DNA from: Nocardia huaxiensis
Lineage (GTDB): Bacteria; Actinomycetota; Actinomycetes; Mycobacteriales; Mycobacteriaceae
Direction: 5' to 3'
Length of the DNA stretch: 64,000 nucleotides
Assembly: GCF_013744875.1 (NCBI RefSeq)
Contig: NZ_CP059399.1
Coordinates: forward strand, 4,092,001 to 4,156,000
Part shown: in pieces, positions 44,328-53,012 of the stretch
How positions within the stretch are numbered: position 1 is the first letter of the stretch
How the letters are laid out: every line of letters starts with the position of its first letter
The notes under the pieces: generated by a model
Seen by the model: the letters and a program-made list of their open reading frames with translations, nothing else
Database searches by the model: none
What the model was told of the DNA's origin: nothing
Translations under genes and position numbers: made by a program

Positions 44328-45857
44328 ATGTCCGAAATGGATGAGATCTCCCGCGACACCGGCCGCACCTTCCGCGACGTGCTCACCGTGGCCGGGCAAT
44401 GGCTACGCACCCTGCGCGAGCGCGACCACCACGCCGGCCGGCTGACCCGCAAGCAGCGCCGGGAGCTGGCCGAGCACATCACCGCCCAGATCGGGGCCCA
44501 GCGCATCGATGCCGCCTGGTACACCAAACGCGTCACCGACTACCGCGACGCGTACGCCACCGCCCGCTACCGGCACGCCACCGACCCGTTCTACACCGAC
44601 CAGGACGCCGCGCACGACCGGGAACGGTTGTCCGCGATGCGGTTCGGGATCGAGGAAACGCTGTTGTCGAGTTCGCTGGAAACCGTGCAGCGCGGCCAGG
44701 TGGTCCTGGCCCTCGATCACGCCCAACGCCACCCGCAGCGCGGCACCCCGACCGTCGCAGGGATCTTCCAGGCCGTCGACGAGCGGAGCGCTCGCGAAGC
44801 CCGGTACGCGGCAGTCGAATCCGAGCAATGGGTCGAAGCCGGGCACCGGGAGATGGAACAGATGGCCGCCTCCATGACCATCGCCCAGCCCCGCCCGTCG
44901 GCTCCCGCCCCGCAACAGGCGCCGGCGAATACCGAAGCCGCGCAGCCGCAATCGCCCGTCGAGCGCGACGCCGCGATCGATCGTGACATCGCCCGCGCCA
45001 ACGCGGCGCAGACCATCCGACACGTGGAATACACGCGGCTGCGGGATCAGGCCAGCGGTCGCCGTCCCGACCCCTACGGGCAGATCGCGCGCCGCGACGC
45101 CGCCGAGCAGGCCCGACGCGCGGGCATGACGACCGAGGAAATCCGGTGGGAATTCGCCAACGCCGAAACCAACTCCCGCTGCCAGGTGGCCGTGGTCGCC
45201 AGCGCGCGTGACGGGTCGCAGCAGGGGACGCGCGGCTACTTCGCGACCGAGGCCGACGCCGCGGCCTGGACCCGCGACGCGGTGCACACCCACGCGTGGG
45301 CGCCGGGCTCGGTCCTGAGCGTGCGCGCCCGCGAGTCCGGGCGCCGGCACCCGTTCTACCAGGCCGAGGGCAGCCCGATGGAGGTCGGCCGCAGCCTCGA
45401 CGCCTGGAACCAGGAGATCGGCCGCGAGCACACCGACCCTCCCGACCAGGACAGAACCCGCGAAAAGGCCGCTCCGGCAGCTGGTTCGGAGGATCTGGAG
45501 CGACGGGTGCTGATGTTGCAGCGCGGCCTGGACGCGGTCACCGCCGACCGCGACACCCACAAGCAGCAGGCCGAGACGATGCGCGCGGAGCTGGACACGT
45601 TGAAGAACACCCAGCTGCGCACCAACCACGACCTGCGCGAGCTACGTGAACAACTCGACACCGCCCATGCCGACCGCGACCGCTACCGCGGCGAACGCGA
45701 CGAAGCGGTCCGCAAACTGGCCCGCAACACCCCCGAGCAGGACCGCTACGGCAGCAGCGAACGCGTCGCCCGCGAACAGGCCGACACCGGCACCACAATG
45801 CCGCCGCCCAGCAACGGCGCGGGCCAGCCCCGTCCGCGCCCAGAGCGGAGCCGGTGA
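44328..45857 (+). CDS. Large coiled-coil protein of the mobile element
   Basis: A 509-residue protein. The N-terminal 200 residues are helical (DVLTVAGQWLRTLRERDHHA, LTRKQRRELAEHITAQIGAQ), the middle (280-350) contains a compact domain with SRCQVAVVASARDGSQQGTR and YFATEADAAAWTRDAV, and residues 385-480 form a long coiled coil. AAAGGAATT precedes the ATG. Similar large proteins occur in actinomycete conjugative elements without a known role. It is coupled to the next gene by GTGA. Confidence 0.5.
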   Translation: MSEMDEISRDTGRTFRDVLTVAGQWLRTLRERDHHAGRLTRKQRRELAEHITAQIGAQRIDAAWYTKRVTDYRDAYATARYRHATDPFYTDQDAAHDRERLSAMRFGIEETLLSSSLETVQRGQVVLALDHAQRHPQRGTPTVAGIFQAVDERSAREARYAAVESEQWVEAGHREMEQMAASMTIAQPRPSAPAPQQAPANTEAAQPQSPVERDAAIDRDIARANAAQTIRHVEYTRLRDQASGRRPDPYGQIARRDAAEQARRAGMTTEEIRWEFANAETNSRCQVAVVASARDGSQQGTRGYFATEADAAAWTRDAVHTHAWAPGSVLSVRARESGRRHPFYQAEGSPMEVGRSLDAWNQEIGREHTDPPDQDRTREKAAPAAGSEDLERRVLMLQRGLDAVTADRDTHKQQAETMRAELDTLKNTQLRTNHDLRELREQLDTAHADRDRYRGERDEAVRKLARNTPEQDRYGSSERVAREQADTGTTMPPPSNGAGQPRPRPERSR

Positions 45858-46243
45858 CCATGCATATCGAGCACGAAGAAGCGATGCGCGCGGACTTCCA
45901 CGACCGCTTCGCCGAAACCCTGAAAACATTGCTGCCCAACATCTCCGACGCTCAGCGCGCGCAGTGCGCGGCCCGGATCGCCGAGTATGAGCAGCGGTGG
46001 CATGCGGGTCCGTACGCCCAGGAGTGGGAGTTCCTGCACGCCGCCTACGCCGACTTCCGTGACCACCCGCAGGAAATGGCGCGCTTCGCCGCCGACCTGG
46101 ACGCCAACCGCGAACTGTGGAAGGGCAACGGCTTGACCGATGTCATGCGGCGCAGCGTGGACCAGGCCCGCACCATCGCCGCCGAGGAACGCAGCGCCCT
46201 GGCCGTCCTGCGCGAGCAGCAGCCGATCCGGCGGGAGCGGTGA
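45854..46243 (+). CDS. Conserved small protein, tandem copy 1
   Basis: A 129-residue protein with GTG start overlapping the previous stop. It shares HEEAMRADF at the N-terminus, RWHAGPYAQEWEFLHAAYAD in the middle and MRRSVDQA near the end with the next gene, so the pair arose by duplication. The fold should be helical. No family recognised. Confidence 0.55.
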   Translation: MTMHIEHEEAMRADFHDRFAETLKTLLPNISDAQRAQCAARIAEYEQRWHAGPYAQEWEFLHAAYADFRDHPQEMARFAADLDANRELWKGNGLTDVMRRSVDQARTIAAEERSALAVLREQQPIRRER

Positions 46244-46617
46244 GCGCGATGGAACGAGAGCACGAAGAAGCCATGCGCGCCGACTTCCGGGAACGGACCG
46301 CGTTGCAGCTGTCCGGCTATCAACCTGGAGTGACCGAGGACCAGATCGACCAGATCTACGGCAAGGTCCGCCAGATCGACGACCGTTGGACCGCCGGCCC
46401 CCACGCGAGCCGGTGGCAGTACCTCTCCGACGCCTACGACGACTTCAGCGACCGTCCCGAGACCATGGACCGGTTCCTTGACAACATCGAGTTCAACCGC
46501 GCCCAGGGCTGGGACGGCGGCCTGGACGAGGTGCAACGCCGCAGCCTGTATCAGGCCAAGGAGCTGACCGAACCGCAGCGGGTGCGCCCGCGCGGGCGGG
46601 TGCAGCGGGAGCGCTGA
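46240..46617 (+). CDS. Conserved small protein, tandem copy 2
   Basis: A 125-residue paralogue of the preceding protein (HEEAMRADFRERT, RWTAGPHASRWQYLSDAYDD, VQRRSLYQAKEL). The GTG at 46240 overlaps the previous TGA; an ATG at 46249 is a possible alternative. Retention of both copies in a tight operon suggests they act together, perhaps as a heterodimer (inference). Confidence 0.55.
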   Translation: MSAMEREHEEAMRADFRERTALQLSGYQPGVTEDQIDQIYGKVRQIDDRWTAGPHASRWQYLSDAYDDFSDRPETMDRFLDNIEFNRAQGWDGGLDEVQRRSLYQAKELTEPQRVRPRGRVQRER

Positions 46618-46622
46618 TCGGC

Positions 46623-47630
46623 ATGAATCACGATCCGGCACACGGGCGTTCGTGGCAGCTGATCACCGCTGCCCTGACCGCGAAGATGGGGCCGGGCCGG
46701 GACCGGGCACGCTGGACATTGTTCCTGTGCCCGGTCCACGAGGCCGACGGCCAACCCCACACCCCCTCCCTCGGCGTCCGCTACGACCCACAACAAGAGA
46801 AAACGATCGTCCGCTGCTTCGCCCACTGCGACGACGAAGACGTCCTCGACAAACTCGGGCTCCGCGTACGCGACATGTGGGACCGGCTGCCTGACCGCAA
46901 CCCCAGCCAGGCCCAGCAGTGCGGGCAACGCCGCCCGCCCGCAGCGGGGCAGCGTCAGCATCAGCAGCGGATGTCGTTGGCGGACAAGGCCATCGACTAC
47001 ACCCAACTGCCGCCGCCGTCCAGACCCGATCTCGGAGCAGCGATCGGGCCGACCGAGAACGTGTGCGCCTACCTTTACCGGCGCGCCGACGGCCGCGAGG
47101 AAGGCGTGGTGGTGCGCAGGACCACCCCGCACGAACGCGGCGACCAGAAGTCGTTCACCCAAGCGCGCTGGACCGGAACCGCCTGGGAACCCACCGGTTT
47201 CGCGTCGATCCCGTACCGGCTGCCGGAGGTGGTCGACGGCGTGCGGGCCGGTCGTGACATCTACGTGGTCGAAGGCGAGAAGGACGTGCAACGCGCCATG
47301 GACGCCGGGCTGGTCGCCACCTGCAACGCCCAGGGCGCCGGCAACTGGACCGAGCAGCACGCCAGGTGGCTGCACGGCGCGGGGCGGGTGATCGTGGTCG
47401 CCGACCGCGACCGCCCCGGCTACCGGCACGCCGCCAAGGTCGCCGACACCCTGCACGGCCACGTCGGTGAAGTCCGGGTGTTCGAGCCCGCGGTGGGCAA
47501 GGACCTGTCCGACCACCTCGACGCCGGCCACCGCATCGAGGACCTGGCCATGGTGCCCTACCTCGACCGCCACTACCGCCAACCCCGACCCGGCCCGCAA
47601 CAACAGCGGCAGACCACCCGCAGCCGCTGA
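46623..47630 (+). CDS. CHC2 zinc finger and Toprim primase-like protein
   Basis: A 335-residue protein. Residues 36-70 contain a CHC2-type zinc finger (CPVHEADGQPHTPSLGV, CFAHCDDEDVLDKLGL). The Toprim domain has IYVVEGEKDVQRAMDAG near 216 and VVADRDRPGYRHAA near 262 with the acidic metal site. This is a DnaG-like primase core without the RNA-polymerase subdomain of housekeeping DnaG, typical of phage and element replication primases. It probably primes replication of the excised element. Confidence 0.75.
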   Translation: MNHDPAHGRSWQLITAALTAKMGPGRDRARWTLFLCPVHEADGQPHTPSLGVRYDPQQEKTIVRCFAHCDDEDVLDKLGLRVRDMWDRLPDRNPSQAQQCGQRRPPAAGQRQHQQRMSLADKAIDYTQLPPPSRPDLGAAIGPTENVCAYLYRRADGREEGVVVRRTTPHERGDQKSFTQARWTGTAWEPTGFASIPYRLPEVVDGVRAGRDIYVVEGEKDVQRAMDAGLVATCNAQGAGNWTEQHARWLHGAGRVIVVADRDRPGYRHAAKVADTLHGHVGEVRVFEPAVGKDLSDHLDAGHRIEDLAMVPYLDRHYRQPRPGPQQQRQTTRSR

Positions 47631-47670
47631 TCACCCTCTAACCCCTTTGATCACACAGGAGAAAACCGTC

Positions 47671-48084
47671 ATGACCCGAACCAACTTCGGCCAGCGCTTC
47701 ACCCAGGCCGCCGCGAAGATCCCCTCGGCGTTCGGCAAGAACAGCACCCCCGGCACCACCGTGTACGGGCGCATCACCAACATCGGTGAACAGCCCAAAC
47801 TCAAATACGGGGGCGCGCCCGGCGAGATCGACACCGACGAGCACGGCAACACCGTCATGCAGCTGTTCATCACCCTCGACACCCCCACCGGGGCGAAGAA
47901 TCTCTACCCGACCAGCCGCATGGAACAGGCCATCGGGCAGGCGATGAACACCGCCGGCGCAACCAGTTTCGACGTCGGCGCCACGCTGTCGGTCACCTAC
48001 ACCGGCCCCGACCCGGACAACGTCAAGGCCCGCCTCTACACCGCCGTCTACACCCCCGCAGCTGCGAACGGCGGTGGCAGGTGA
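47671..48084 (+). CDS. Putative single-strand-binding or replication accessory protein
   Basis: A 137-residue protein: KIPSAFGKNSTPGTTVYGRI, DEHGNTVMQLFITLDTPTGA and LSVTYTGPDPDNVKARLYTA suggest an OB-like beta barrel. It follows the primase-like gene, where elements often encode an SSB. No closer evidence. CAGGAG lies upstream of the ATG at 47671. Confidence 0.5.
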   Translation: MTRTNFGQRFTQAAAKIPSAFGKNSTPGTTVYGRITNIGEQPKLKYGGAPGEIDTDEHGNTVMQLFITLDTPTGAKNLYPTSRMEQAIGQAMNTAGATSFDVGATLSVTYTGPDPDNVKARLYTAVYTPAAANGGGR

Positions 48085-49229
48085 CCGGCAACGACGCCGG
48101 ATCGATCGTGGGGCGCACCAATGCCGTTGCGCCCCACGGCGAACACCGCGTCGCATCCGTCGCACCACTGGCTACCAGCCAGCACGGCCGCGACACCAGC
48201 CCCGCCACCCCCATTTCGCGGGAAGGAAACGTTCCCGCGGCACCCGGAGAGGAGACGATCATGCCCGCGATCCGCGACACCCGCGACAACATCACGCGAC
48301 GGTCGCGCGACAGCCGTCGTGAACGCGACACCGACGCGACGAACCGCGGCGGCAAGGTCGTCGCGTGGGCGGGATTCGTCTTCGGGTCGGTGCTGTCGAT
48401 CCTGATGAACTGGCTACACACCTGGTTGCCCGCCGAGACGATGCCGCCCGGCTGGAGCCCGGGAGTATGGCCCCAAATCGGTTCCGCTGTCTGGCCGGTG
48501 GCCCTGCTGCTGGCCGTCGAGGCCCTGGCACGCGTAAGATGGCGGCCCGGTCTGGCCTGGGCGTTGGCCCGCTACGGCGGTGTCGGAACCGTCGCCGCCG
48601 GCTCCGCGCTCATCTCCTACGGCCACGTCCACGACGTGCTGCAAAGCTGGGACTATGGCGCCCTCGGCTCCGCAGTGGGCCCCCTGGTCCTGGACGGGCT
48701 GATGGTCGCCAGCGGCTTCGCGCTGCTCTCAGAATCCGAACGGCCCCAACGCTTCACGGCCACCATGCCCTCCGGTGCGGACCGCCCGACGCTGTCGGCT
48801 CCGGTTGTGGTCGCGAGCATCTCCGATATTCCGTTGGCCGCAACCGGGAACGGTCCCGACGAGCGAGTAGCCGACACGGCAAGTCCTCCTGACAGTCCCA
48901 CAGCGGTTGCCGAAGTGATGCCAGGAGCAGAATCGGTTGCGCGACAACAGGATGCGACACCGCGACAGACGGACACCGTCGATGCGACATCCAGCGACAG
49001 CAGTGCGACGCACCGCGACAGCGGCGCCCCGGCCTCGCGCGACGAACGGATTCTGCACCTGCACGACGCTGGTCTCACGACCCGGGATATCGCTGAGGAA
49101 ATCGGCATTCACCACTCCACCGTCGCGCGGGTTGTCGCGCGGCATCGCGACAGCGACAGCGCCCGCGACACCTCCTCGGCCCTACGACTGATCCCGACTT
49201 CCGCGAACGGTGAGGAAACCGCATCATGA
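48081..49229 (+). CDS. Membrane protein with C-terminal HTH (DUF2637/SpdB-like)
   Basis: A 382-residue reading frame with GTG start overlapping the previous stop; an internal ATG at 48261 with GGAGAGG ahead may be the real start (322 residues). Four hydrophobic segments lie between about 95 and 220 (VVAWAGFVFGSVLSILMNWL, VWPVALLLAVEALARV, YGGVGTVAAGSALISYG, LVLDGLMVASGFALL), as in DUF2637 spread proteins. The last 60 residues are a resolvase-like HTH (LTTRDIAEEIGIHHSTVARV). This combination is typical of actinomycete conjugative elements. Confidence 0.65.
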   Translation: MTGNDAGSIVGRTNAVAPHGEHRVASVAPLATSQHGRDTSPATPISREGNVPAAPGEETIMPAIRDTRDNITRRSRDSRRERDTDATNRGGKVVAWAGFVFGSVLSILMNWLHTWLPAETMPPGWSPGVWPQIGSAVWPVALLLAVEALARVRWRPGLAWALARYGGVGTVAAGSALISYGHVHDVLQSWDYGALGSAVGPLVLDGLMVASGFALLSESERPQRFTATMPSGADRPTLSAPVVVASISDIPLAATGNGPDERVADTASPPDSPTAVAEVMPGAESVARQQDATPRQTDTVDATSSDSSATHRDSGAPASRDERILHLHDAGLTTRDIAEEIGIHHSTVARVVARHRDSDSARDTSSALRLIPTSANGEETAS

Positions 49230-50845
49230 CCGCCCTCAAAACGGCGACGAGCCAGACCGCCACCCACCGGCCCGCTTTGCGGCAGCGCCGATTCCGGCAC
49301 GACGACACGATCGCGGTCGATCTGTTCAGCGGCTTCGGCGGCCTCACCGAAGGCATCGAACGGGCCGGATTCACCACGATCATGGCCGCCAACCACAACC
49401 CCTACAAGATCGAGATCCACGAGGCCAACCACGGCCACGTCGAACACTGGATCGCCGACCTGGTCGACCCCGAATCGGCCGACTACCACGACGTGCGCGA
49501 CCTGCCCGCCGCCGATCTCCTCGCCGCCGGCATCTCGTGCGTGAACCACTCACAGGCGAACACGAAAAAGGCGTACCAGCAGGGTCTTTCTCTGTTCGAC
49601 CTGGACGATCCGGACTTCGACGCCCGCGTCACCCGCTCCGAACGCGACCGGGCCACCGCCAGCTGTGTTTTGCACTACGCCGCCCGGCATCACCCGCGGT
49701 TGATCCTGATCGAATGCACCACCGAGCTCACGTCGTGGGGGACGGCGCTACCCGGGCGCCCCAAGGTCGGCGACGGATCGACCTACCGATGGTGGCTCAA
49801 GCAATTCGAGAACGAGGGCTACCGGTGGAAGGTGCTGTATCTGAACTCGCAGTTCTTCGGCACACCCCAGTCCCGCAACCGCCTCTACCTCGCGATGTGG
49901 GACCGCCGGCTACCCGCGCCCGATCTCGACCACCGCCCACTCTCCTGGTGTGGGCGCTGCGACCAGACCGTCGAGGCAGTCTGGAGCTGGCGCACCGGGA
50001 TCCCGGCGTCCGGGTCGGTCAACTACCGCCGCCAATACGACTACCGGTGCCCGCGCTGCCGCCGCGAGGTCATCCCGCCGATGACCCCATCCCTCCATGC
50101 CCTGGACCTCTCCAGGTTGGGAGTCAGGATCGGCGACCGCACAAGGCCGTTGGCGGCGACCACGATGGCGCGCGCTGAGCGCTGCCGGCAGCGGTTCGCG
50201 GAGTTCCCCGCAATTCTCATGCCCGCCAAGGGCGTTCACGGGAGCGAGCGGCATCCCTGGCAGCCGATGGCGACCCAGACCAGCCAGCAGGGGACCGCGC
50301 TGTTGTCGACCGGGTACATCTTCGCCGCGCACCGCCACAACGGCGACGGCAAGCACTGGTCGCAGCCGATGGACACAGTCACCACGACCGAGGAGAAGGC
50401 ACTGCTGTCGGCAGCGATCGACAACTACCAGGGCGCACCCCGTGGCCTGGGGCAACCCCTGCCGACCGCGGTCGCATCCGAGACGCTCGGACTAATTGCT
50501 GGTGTCGTGCCGTTCCGCAAGAACACCGTGCCAACCCTCGGACCAGAACCGATGCCGACCGTGACTTCCGACCAGATCCCGGGCTTGCTCACCGCCGACT
50601 ATGCCGCAGCGCTGGCGGCGATACCGTTGGAGGACTGCCACTTCCGGATGCTGGGTCCGCACGAGATCGGCAGGGGCTGCGGTTTCGACACCACCTTCCC
50701 CGGGCACCCGGGCAAGTTCATCGTGTGGGGGTCCGCACGGGATCAATGCGACGGATTCGGCAACGCGGTATCGCCCTCGATCGGCGCATGGATCGGAGCG
50801 CGGCTACGCGCAGTGCTGCACACTCCGGAGGCGGTGACCGCATGA
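49226..50845 (+). CDS. DNA (cytosine-5) methyltransferase
   Basis: A 539-residue protein. Motif I is AVDLFSGFGGLTEG near residue 30. The catalytic cysteine sits in AAGISCVNHSQANT near 103, where the usual PC is SC. The glutamate of motif VI is in LILIECTTELTSWG, and motif VIII-like QSRNRLYLAMW follows. A zinc-ribbon insertion (WCGRCDQT and CPRCRRE) lies in the target-recognition region. The C-terminal half has repeated PMxTVTT-like steps and ends with the motif X-like GNAVSPSIGAWIG. No restriction enzyme is adjacent, so it is probably a solitary methylase that protects the element from host restriction. Confidence 0.85.
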   Translation: MTALKTATSQTATHRPALRQRRFRHDDTIAVDLFSGFGGLTEGIERAGFTTIMAANHNPYKIEIHEANHGHVEHWIADLVDPESADYHDVRDLPAADLLAAGISCVNHSQANTKKAYQQGLSLFDLDDPDFDARVTRSERDRATASCVLHYAARHHPRLILIECTTELTSWGTALPGRPKVGDGSTYRWWLKQFENEGYRWKVLYLNSQFFGTPQSRNRLYLAMWDRRLPAPDLDHRPLSWCGRCDQTVEAVWSWRTGIPASGSVNYRRQYDYRCPRCRREVIPPMTPSLHALDLSRLGVRIGDRTRPLAATTMARAERCRQRFAEFPAILMPAKGVHGSERHPWQPMATQTSQQGTALLSTGYIFAAHRHNGDGKHWSQPMDTVTTTEEKALLSAAIDNYQGAPRGLGQPLPTAVASETLGLIAGVVPFRKNTVPTLGPEPMPTVTSDQIPGLLTADYAAALAAIPLEDCHFRMLGPHEIGRGCGFDTTFPGHPGKFIVWGSARDQCDGFGNAVSPSIGAWIGARLRAVLHTPEAVTA

Positions 50846-50904
50846 CCACTATCGAACGGACCGACGGCCGGACCGGGGACCAGCTGCTCGAAGAGGTGTC
50901 GTGA
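50842..50904 (+). CDS. Very short reading frame between methylase and ASCH-like gene
   Basis: Encodes MTTIERTDGRTGDQLLEEVS (20 residues). The ATG overlaps the methylase TGA and its own TGA overlaps the next start region, so it continues the coupled-operon pattern. It may be a leader peptide or simply a spacer. Confidence 0.3.
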   Translation: MTTIERTDGRTGDQLLEEVS

Positions 50905-51434
50905 TGGCGTGTCTGATGTCGGCGTCACTGACCGAAGCGCAGGTCCGCGAGCGCAGCAAGACCGTCATACGGCGCATTGGCTGGCGCATGGTGGCCGTCG
51001 GTGACCGGCTGACCCTTCGTCGAAAAGTGATGGGACGCAAGCCCGGAGAACCGCTGATACGGATCACCGAGGCCGAAATCGTCGCCATCGATCGTGAACC
51101 GTTGGACACGATAAGTTCCGAAGACCTTGCTGCGGAGGGGTTCCCACAGATGACCCCTTGCGAGTTCGTCAAGGTCTTTTGCAACTCCCACAAAGGATGC
51201 CGCCCCGACAGCACCGTCACCCGCATCCAATGGCGCTATCTCGACGACGAACCGGCTACCCGAAGGATTGCGTCCGTCGCGAAGCCGGCGGCGGACCACG
51301 AGCTCGACGAGGCACACGGACGCACCGTGAAATACAACGGCCACCTCGACGGCGAGATTGGGGACCAGCACCCCGGCCGTCTGCCCCTGGCCAACATGAA
51401 CGACGCCGAAACACAGACGGGACAAGAGTTATGA
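50904..51434 (+). CDS. ASCH-like domain protein
   Basis: A 176-residue protein. Residues 15-115 read as the ASCH-like protein found in actinophages: VIRRIGWRMVAVGDRLTLRR, KPGEPLIRITEAEIVAIDRE, AAEGFPQMTPCEFVKVFCNS and TRIQWRYLDD. ASCH domains bind RNA or modified nucleosides. A GTG immediately upstream is the alternative start. The C-terminal 50 residues are variable and may be unstructured. Confidence 0.65.
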   Translation: MACLMSASLTEAQVRERSKTVIRRIGWRMVAVGDRLTLRRKVMGRKPGEPLIRITEAEIVAIDREPLDTISSEDLAAEGFPQMTPCEFVKVFCNSHKGCRPDSTVTRIQWRYLDDEPATRRIASVAKPAADHELDEAHGRTVKYNGHLDGEIGDQHPGRLPLANMNDAETQTGQEL

Positions 51435-51658
51435 AGGGCGCAGTACCGATGCCGGATTTCGAGGCGTCGAAGTGGTACACGACCGAGGAAGTTGCGACAT
51501 TCCTGCAAGTCGATCCGTCGAGCTTGAGGCGCTGGCGTACTGCGAGACCTCCGCAGGGCCCACCTTTCGTTCAAATCTCTGGCCGGGTCACTCGCTATAA
51601 CGGTGCGGACCTGATTGCCTACCTGACGAAGCGGCGCATCGATCCGGCGGTGGCGTAA
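51431..51658 (+). CDS. xis: Excisionase-like HTH protein
   Basis: A 75-residue protein with an HTH_17 domain (YTTEEVATFLQVDPSSLRRW, GRVTRYNGADLIAYL). It overlaps both the preceding gene (ATGA) and the integrase gene (TAATG). Position directly ahead of a tyrosine integrase is the usual place of xis, whose product directs excision. An ATG at 51449 is an alternative start. Confidence 0.75.
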   Translation: MKGAVPMPDFEASKWYTTEEVATFLQVDPSSLRRWRTARPPQGPPFVQISGRVTRYNGADLIAYLTKRRIDPAVA

Positions 51659-52929
51659 TGGGCAATCAGGTGAGCTTGATGCCACTCGGAATACAGATCC
51701 GCGGCAATATCGAGGAACGGAAGCGCAGTAAGCCGTTTCTGGCGCGTGTCCGGTGGACGAATCCCGCGACCAAAAGGCGGGACAGCAAGTCTCAAGCTTT
51801 CGAAGATCGAGCGGAAGCAGAAGCATGGATCGAACGGATCCAGCAGGCTGCCTCGCGCGGGGTTGACCCAGCAATGGCCACCGCAACCCTGAAGGACTAC
51901 GGGGATACGAACTGGGACATCGCGATGCGCGGAGTCGAGGCCAAAACCCTCGACCCGTATCGAGCCGGATGGCGCCGGCGCGTAGTCCCCACCCTCGGGC
52001 ACCTCCCAATCACCATGATCACCGCCGGAATCGCTGATCGGGCCGTCGGCATGTGGATCGCCGAGGGGCACAGCAAGTCCACGATCAAGAACACCTTGGC
52101 GGCCCTGGGGCGGGTCATGGATCAAGCCGTGCGCGACGAGGTGATCGATCGCAATCGCGTCGATGTCTCCGGATGGCAGCGACAATACGCACGCCACGAG
52201 GACGAGCTGACTAATCCTCGTGCGCTGGCACTCCCGGACTGGCAAACGCTCACCGAGCTGGCGGACGCCCTGGTCTCGGCTTCGGCGAACCGGTTCCGCG
52301 GGTGGGGCGACGTCGTGCTCTTCACAGCCTGCACGGCAGCGCGCATAGGCGAGGTCGCTGGCTGCCGCGTCGGCGATATCGACACAAACAGCTGGCTGTG
52401 GACCTTGCGGCGTCAAACCACGCCGGGCCCGGGAGGTTTGAAAGACAAGGGGACCAAAGGCAAACGCGCCCGGACAGTTCCGATCATCCATGAACTTCGC
52501 CCGCTGGTGGTGTCGAGGATCGCCATGGCGCGCGCTCGGGTGGCATCGGTCCCCGGATACGAGCGGCTCGACGAAGCGGCCCGCCGCACGGCGCACGCCA
52601 ATGCTCGACTGTTCGTCGGGCCCCGCAACGGTCGAATCCAGATCACTGTTCTGCGCCGCGCCACGAATTGGGATGCGGTGGTCGCCGAGCTCGGGTACGA
52701 GCATCTCCGGCGCCATAGCCTCCGGCATACCGGACTGACCTGGTTCGCCGACGCCGGCGTGAGTGAGCACCTACTGCAGGACATTGCGGGTCACTCGGAT
52801 CCCCGGGTCACCAAGCTCTACCTTCATCCGGGCGCCGCCGCGTTCCAACAAGCAGGGAATCTACTGTCACTGCACCTGGCAGCGCCGAAGCGGCCACCAA
52901 ATGGCCACCATCTCCGCTTGGTCAAGTAA
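51658..52929 (+). CDS. int: Tyrosine integrase of element 1
   Basis: A 423-residue tyrosine recombinase. The N-terminal arm-binding domain has KPFLARVRWTNPATKRRDSK; the SAM-like domain follows (KTLDPYRAGWRRRVVPTLGH). Catalytic residues are Arg in TACTAARIGEVAGCR (near 227), His-x-x-Arg in RHSLRHTGLTWF (near 352), His in IAGHSDPRV (near 378) and Tyr in TKLYLHPG (near 387). It ends 39 bases before the tRNA-Pro core, and its last codons contain the GGCCACC arm repeats. It should integrate and excise the element at tRNA-Pro. Confidence 0.95.
   Translation: MGNQVSLMPLGIQIRGNIEERKRSKPFLARVRWTNPATKRRDSKSQAFEDRAEAEAWIERIQQAASRGVDPAMATATLKDYGDTNWDIAMRGVEAKTLDPYRAGWRRRVVPTLGHLPITMITAGIADRAVGMWIAEGHSKSTIKNTLAALGRVMDQAVRDEVIDRNRVDVSGWQRQYARHEDELTNPRALALPDWQTLTELADALVSASANRFRGWGDVVLFTACTAARIGEVAGCRVGDIDTNSWLWTLRRQTTPGPGGLKDKGTKGKRARTVPIIHELRPLVVSRIAMARARVASVPGYERLDEAARRTAHANARLFVGPRNGRIQITVLRRATNWDAVVAELGYEHLRRHSLRHTGLTWFADAGVSEHLLQDIAGHSDPRVTKLYLHPGAAAFQQAGNLLSLHLAAPKRPPNGHHLRLVK
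52892..52910. repeat. Integrase arm-type repeat pair (right end of element 1)
   Basis: GGCCACC twice with 11-bp spacing, inside the last codons of the integrase gene and 58 bp before the core. It matches the pair at 14193-14212 near the left end. Confidence 0.55.
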
Positions 52930-52933
52930 ACAG

Positions 52934-52964
52934 AAATCCCTCCGACCGAGGTCGGAGGGATTTT
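52934..52964. terminator. Terminator between integrase and attachment core
   Basis: AAATCCCTCCGACC, GA, GGTCGGAGGGATTTT is a perfect stem followed by TTTTC, a good intrinsic terminator for the integrase transcript. On the other strand it can also end a tRNA-Pro transcript. Confidence 0.8.
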
Positions 52965-52968
52965 CTTG

Positions 52969-53012
52969 GTCGGGCTGACAGGATTTGAACCTGCGACCAC
53001 TTGACCCCCAGA
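52969..53012 (-). other. attR: Attachment-site core between element 1 and element 2
   Basis: Identical over 44 bp to 14055-14098 (3' half of tRNA-Pro(GGG) on the minus strand). The sequence to its right (AAATTCTGCTCGGGCG) is not the 5' half of a tRNA, so the core here is again partial. The tRNA must be completed further right, after element 2. Confidence 0.88.

Noticed and set aside
44403..45629. 408-residue minus-strand frame
   Set aside because: Antisense of the coiled-coil gene at 44328-45857, which has a ribosome site and operon overlaps.
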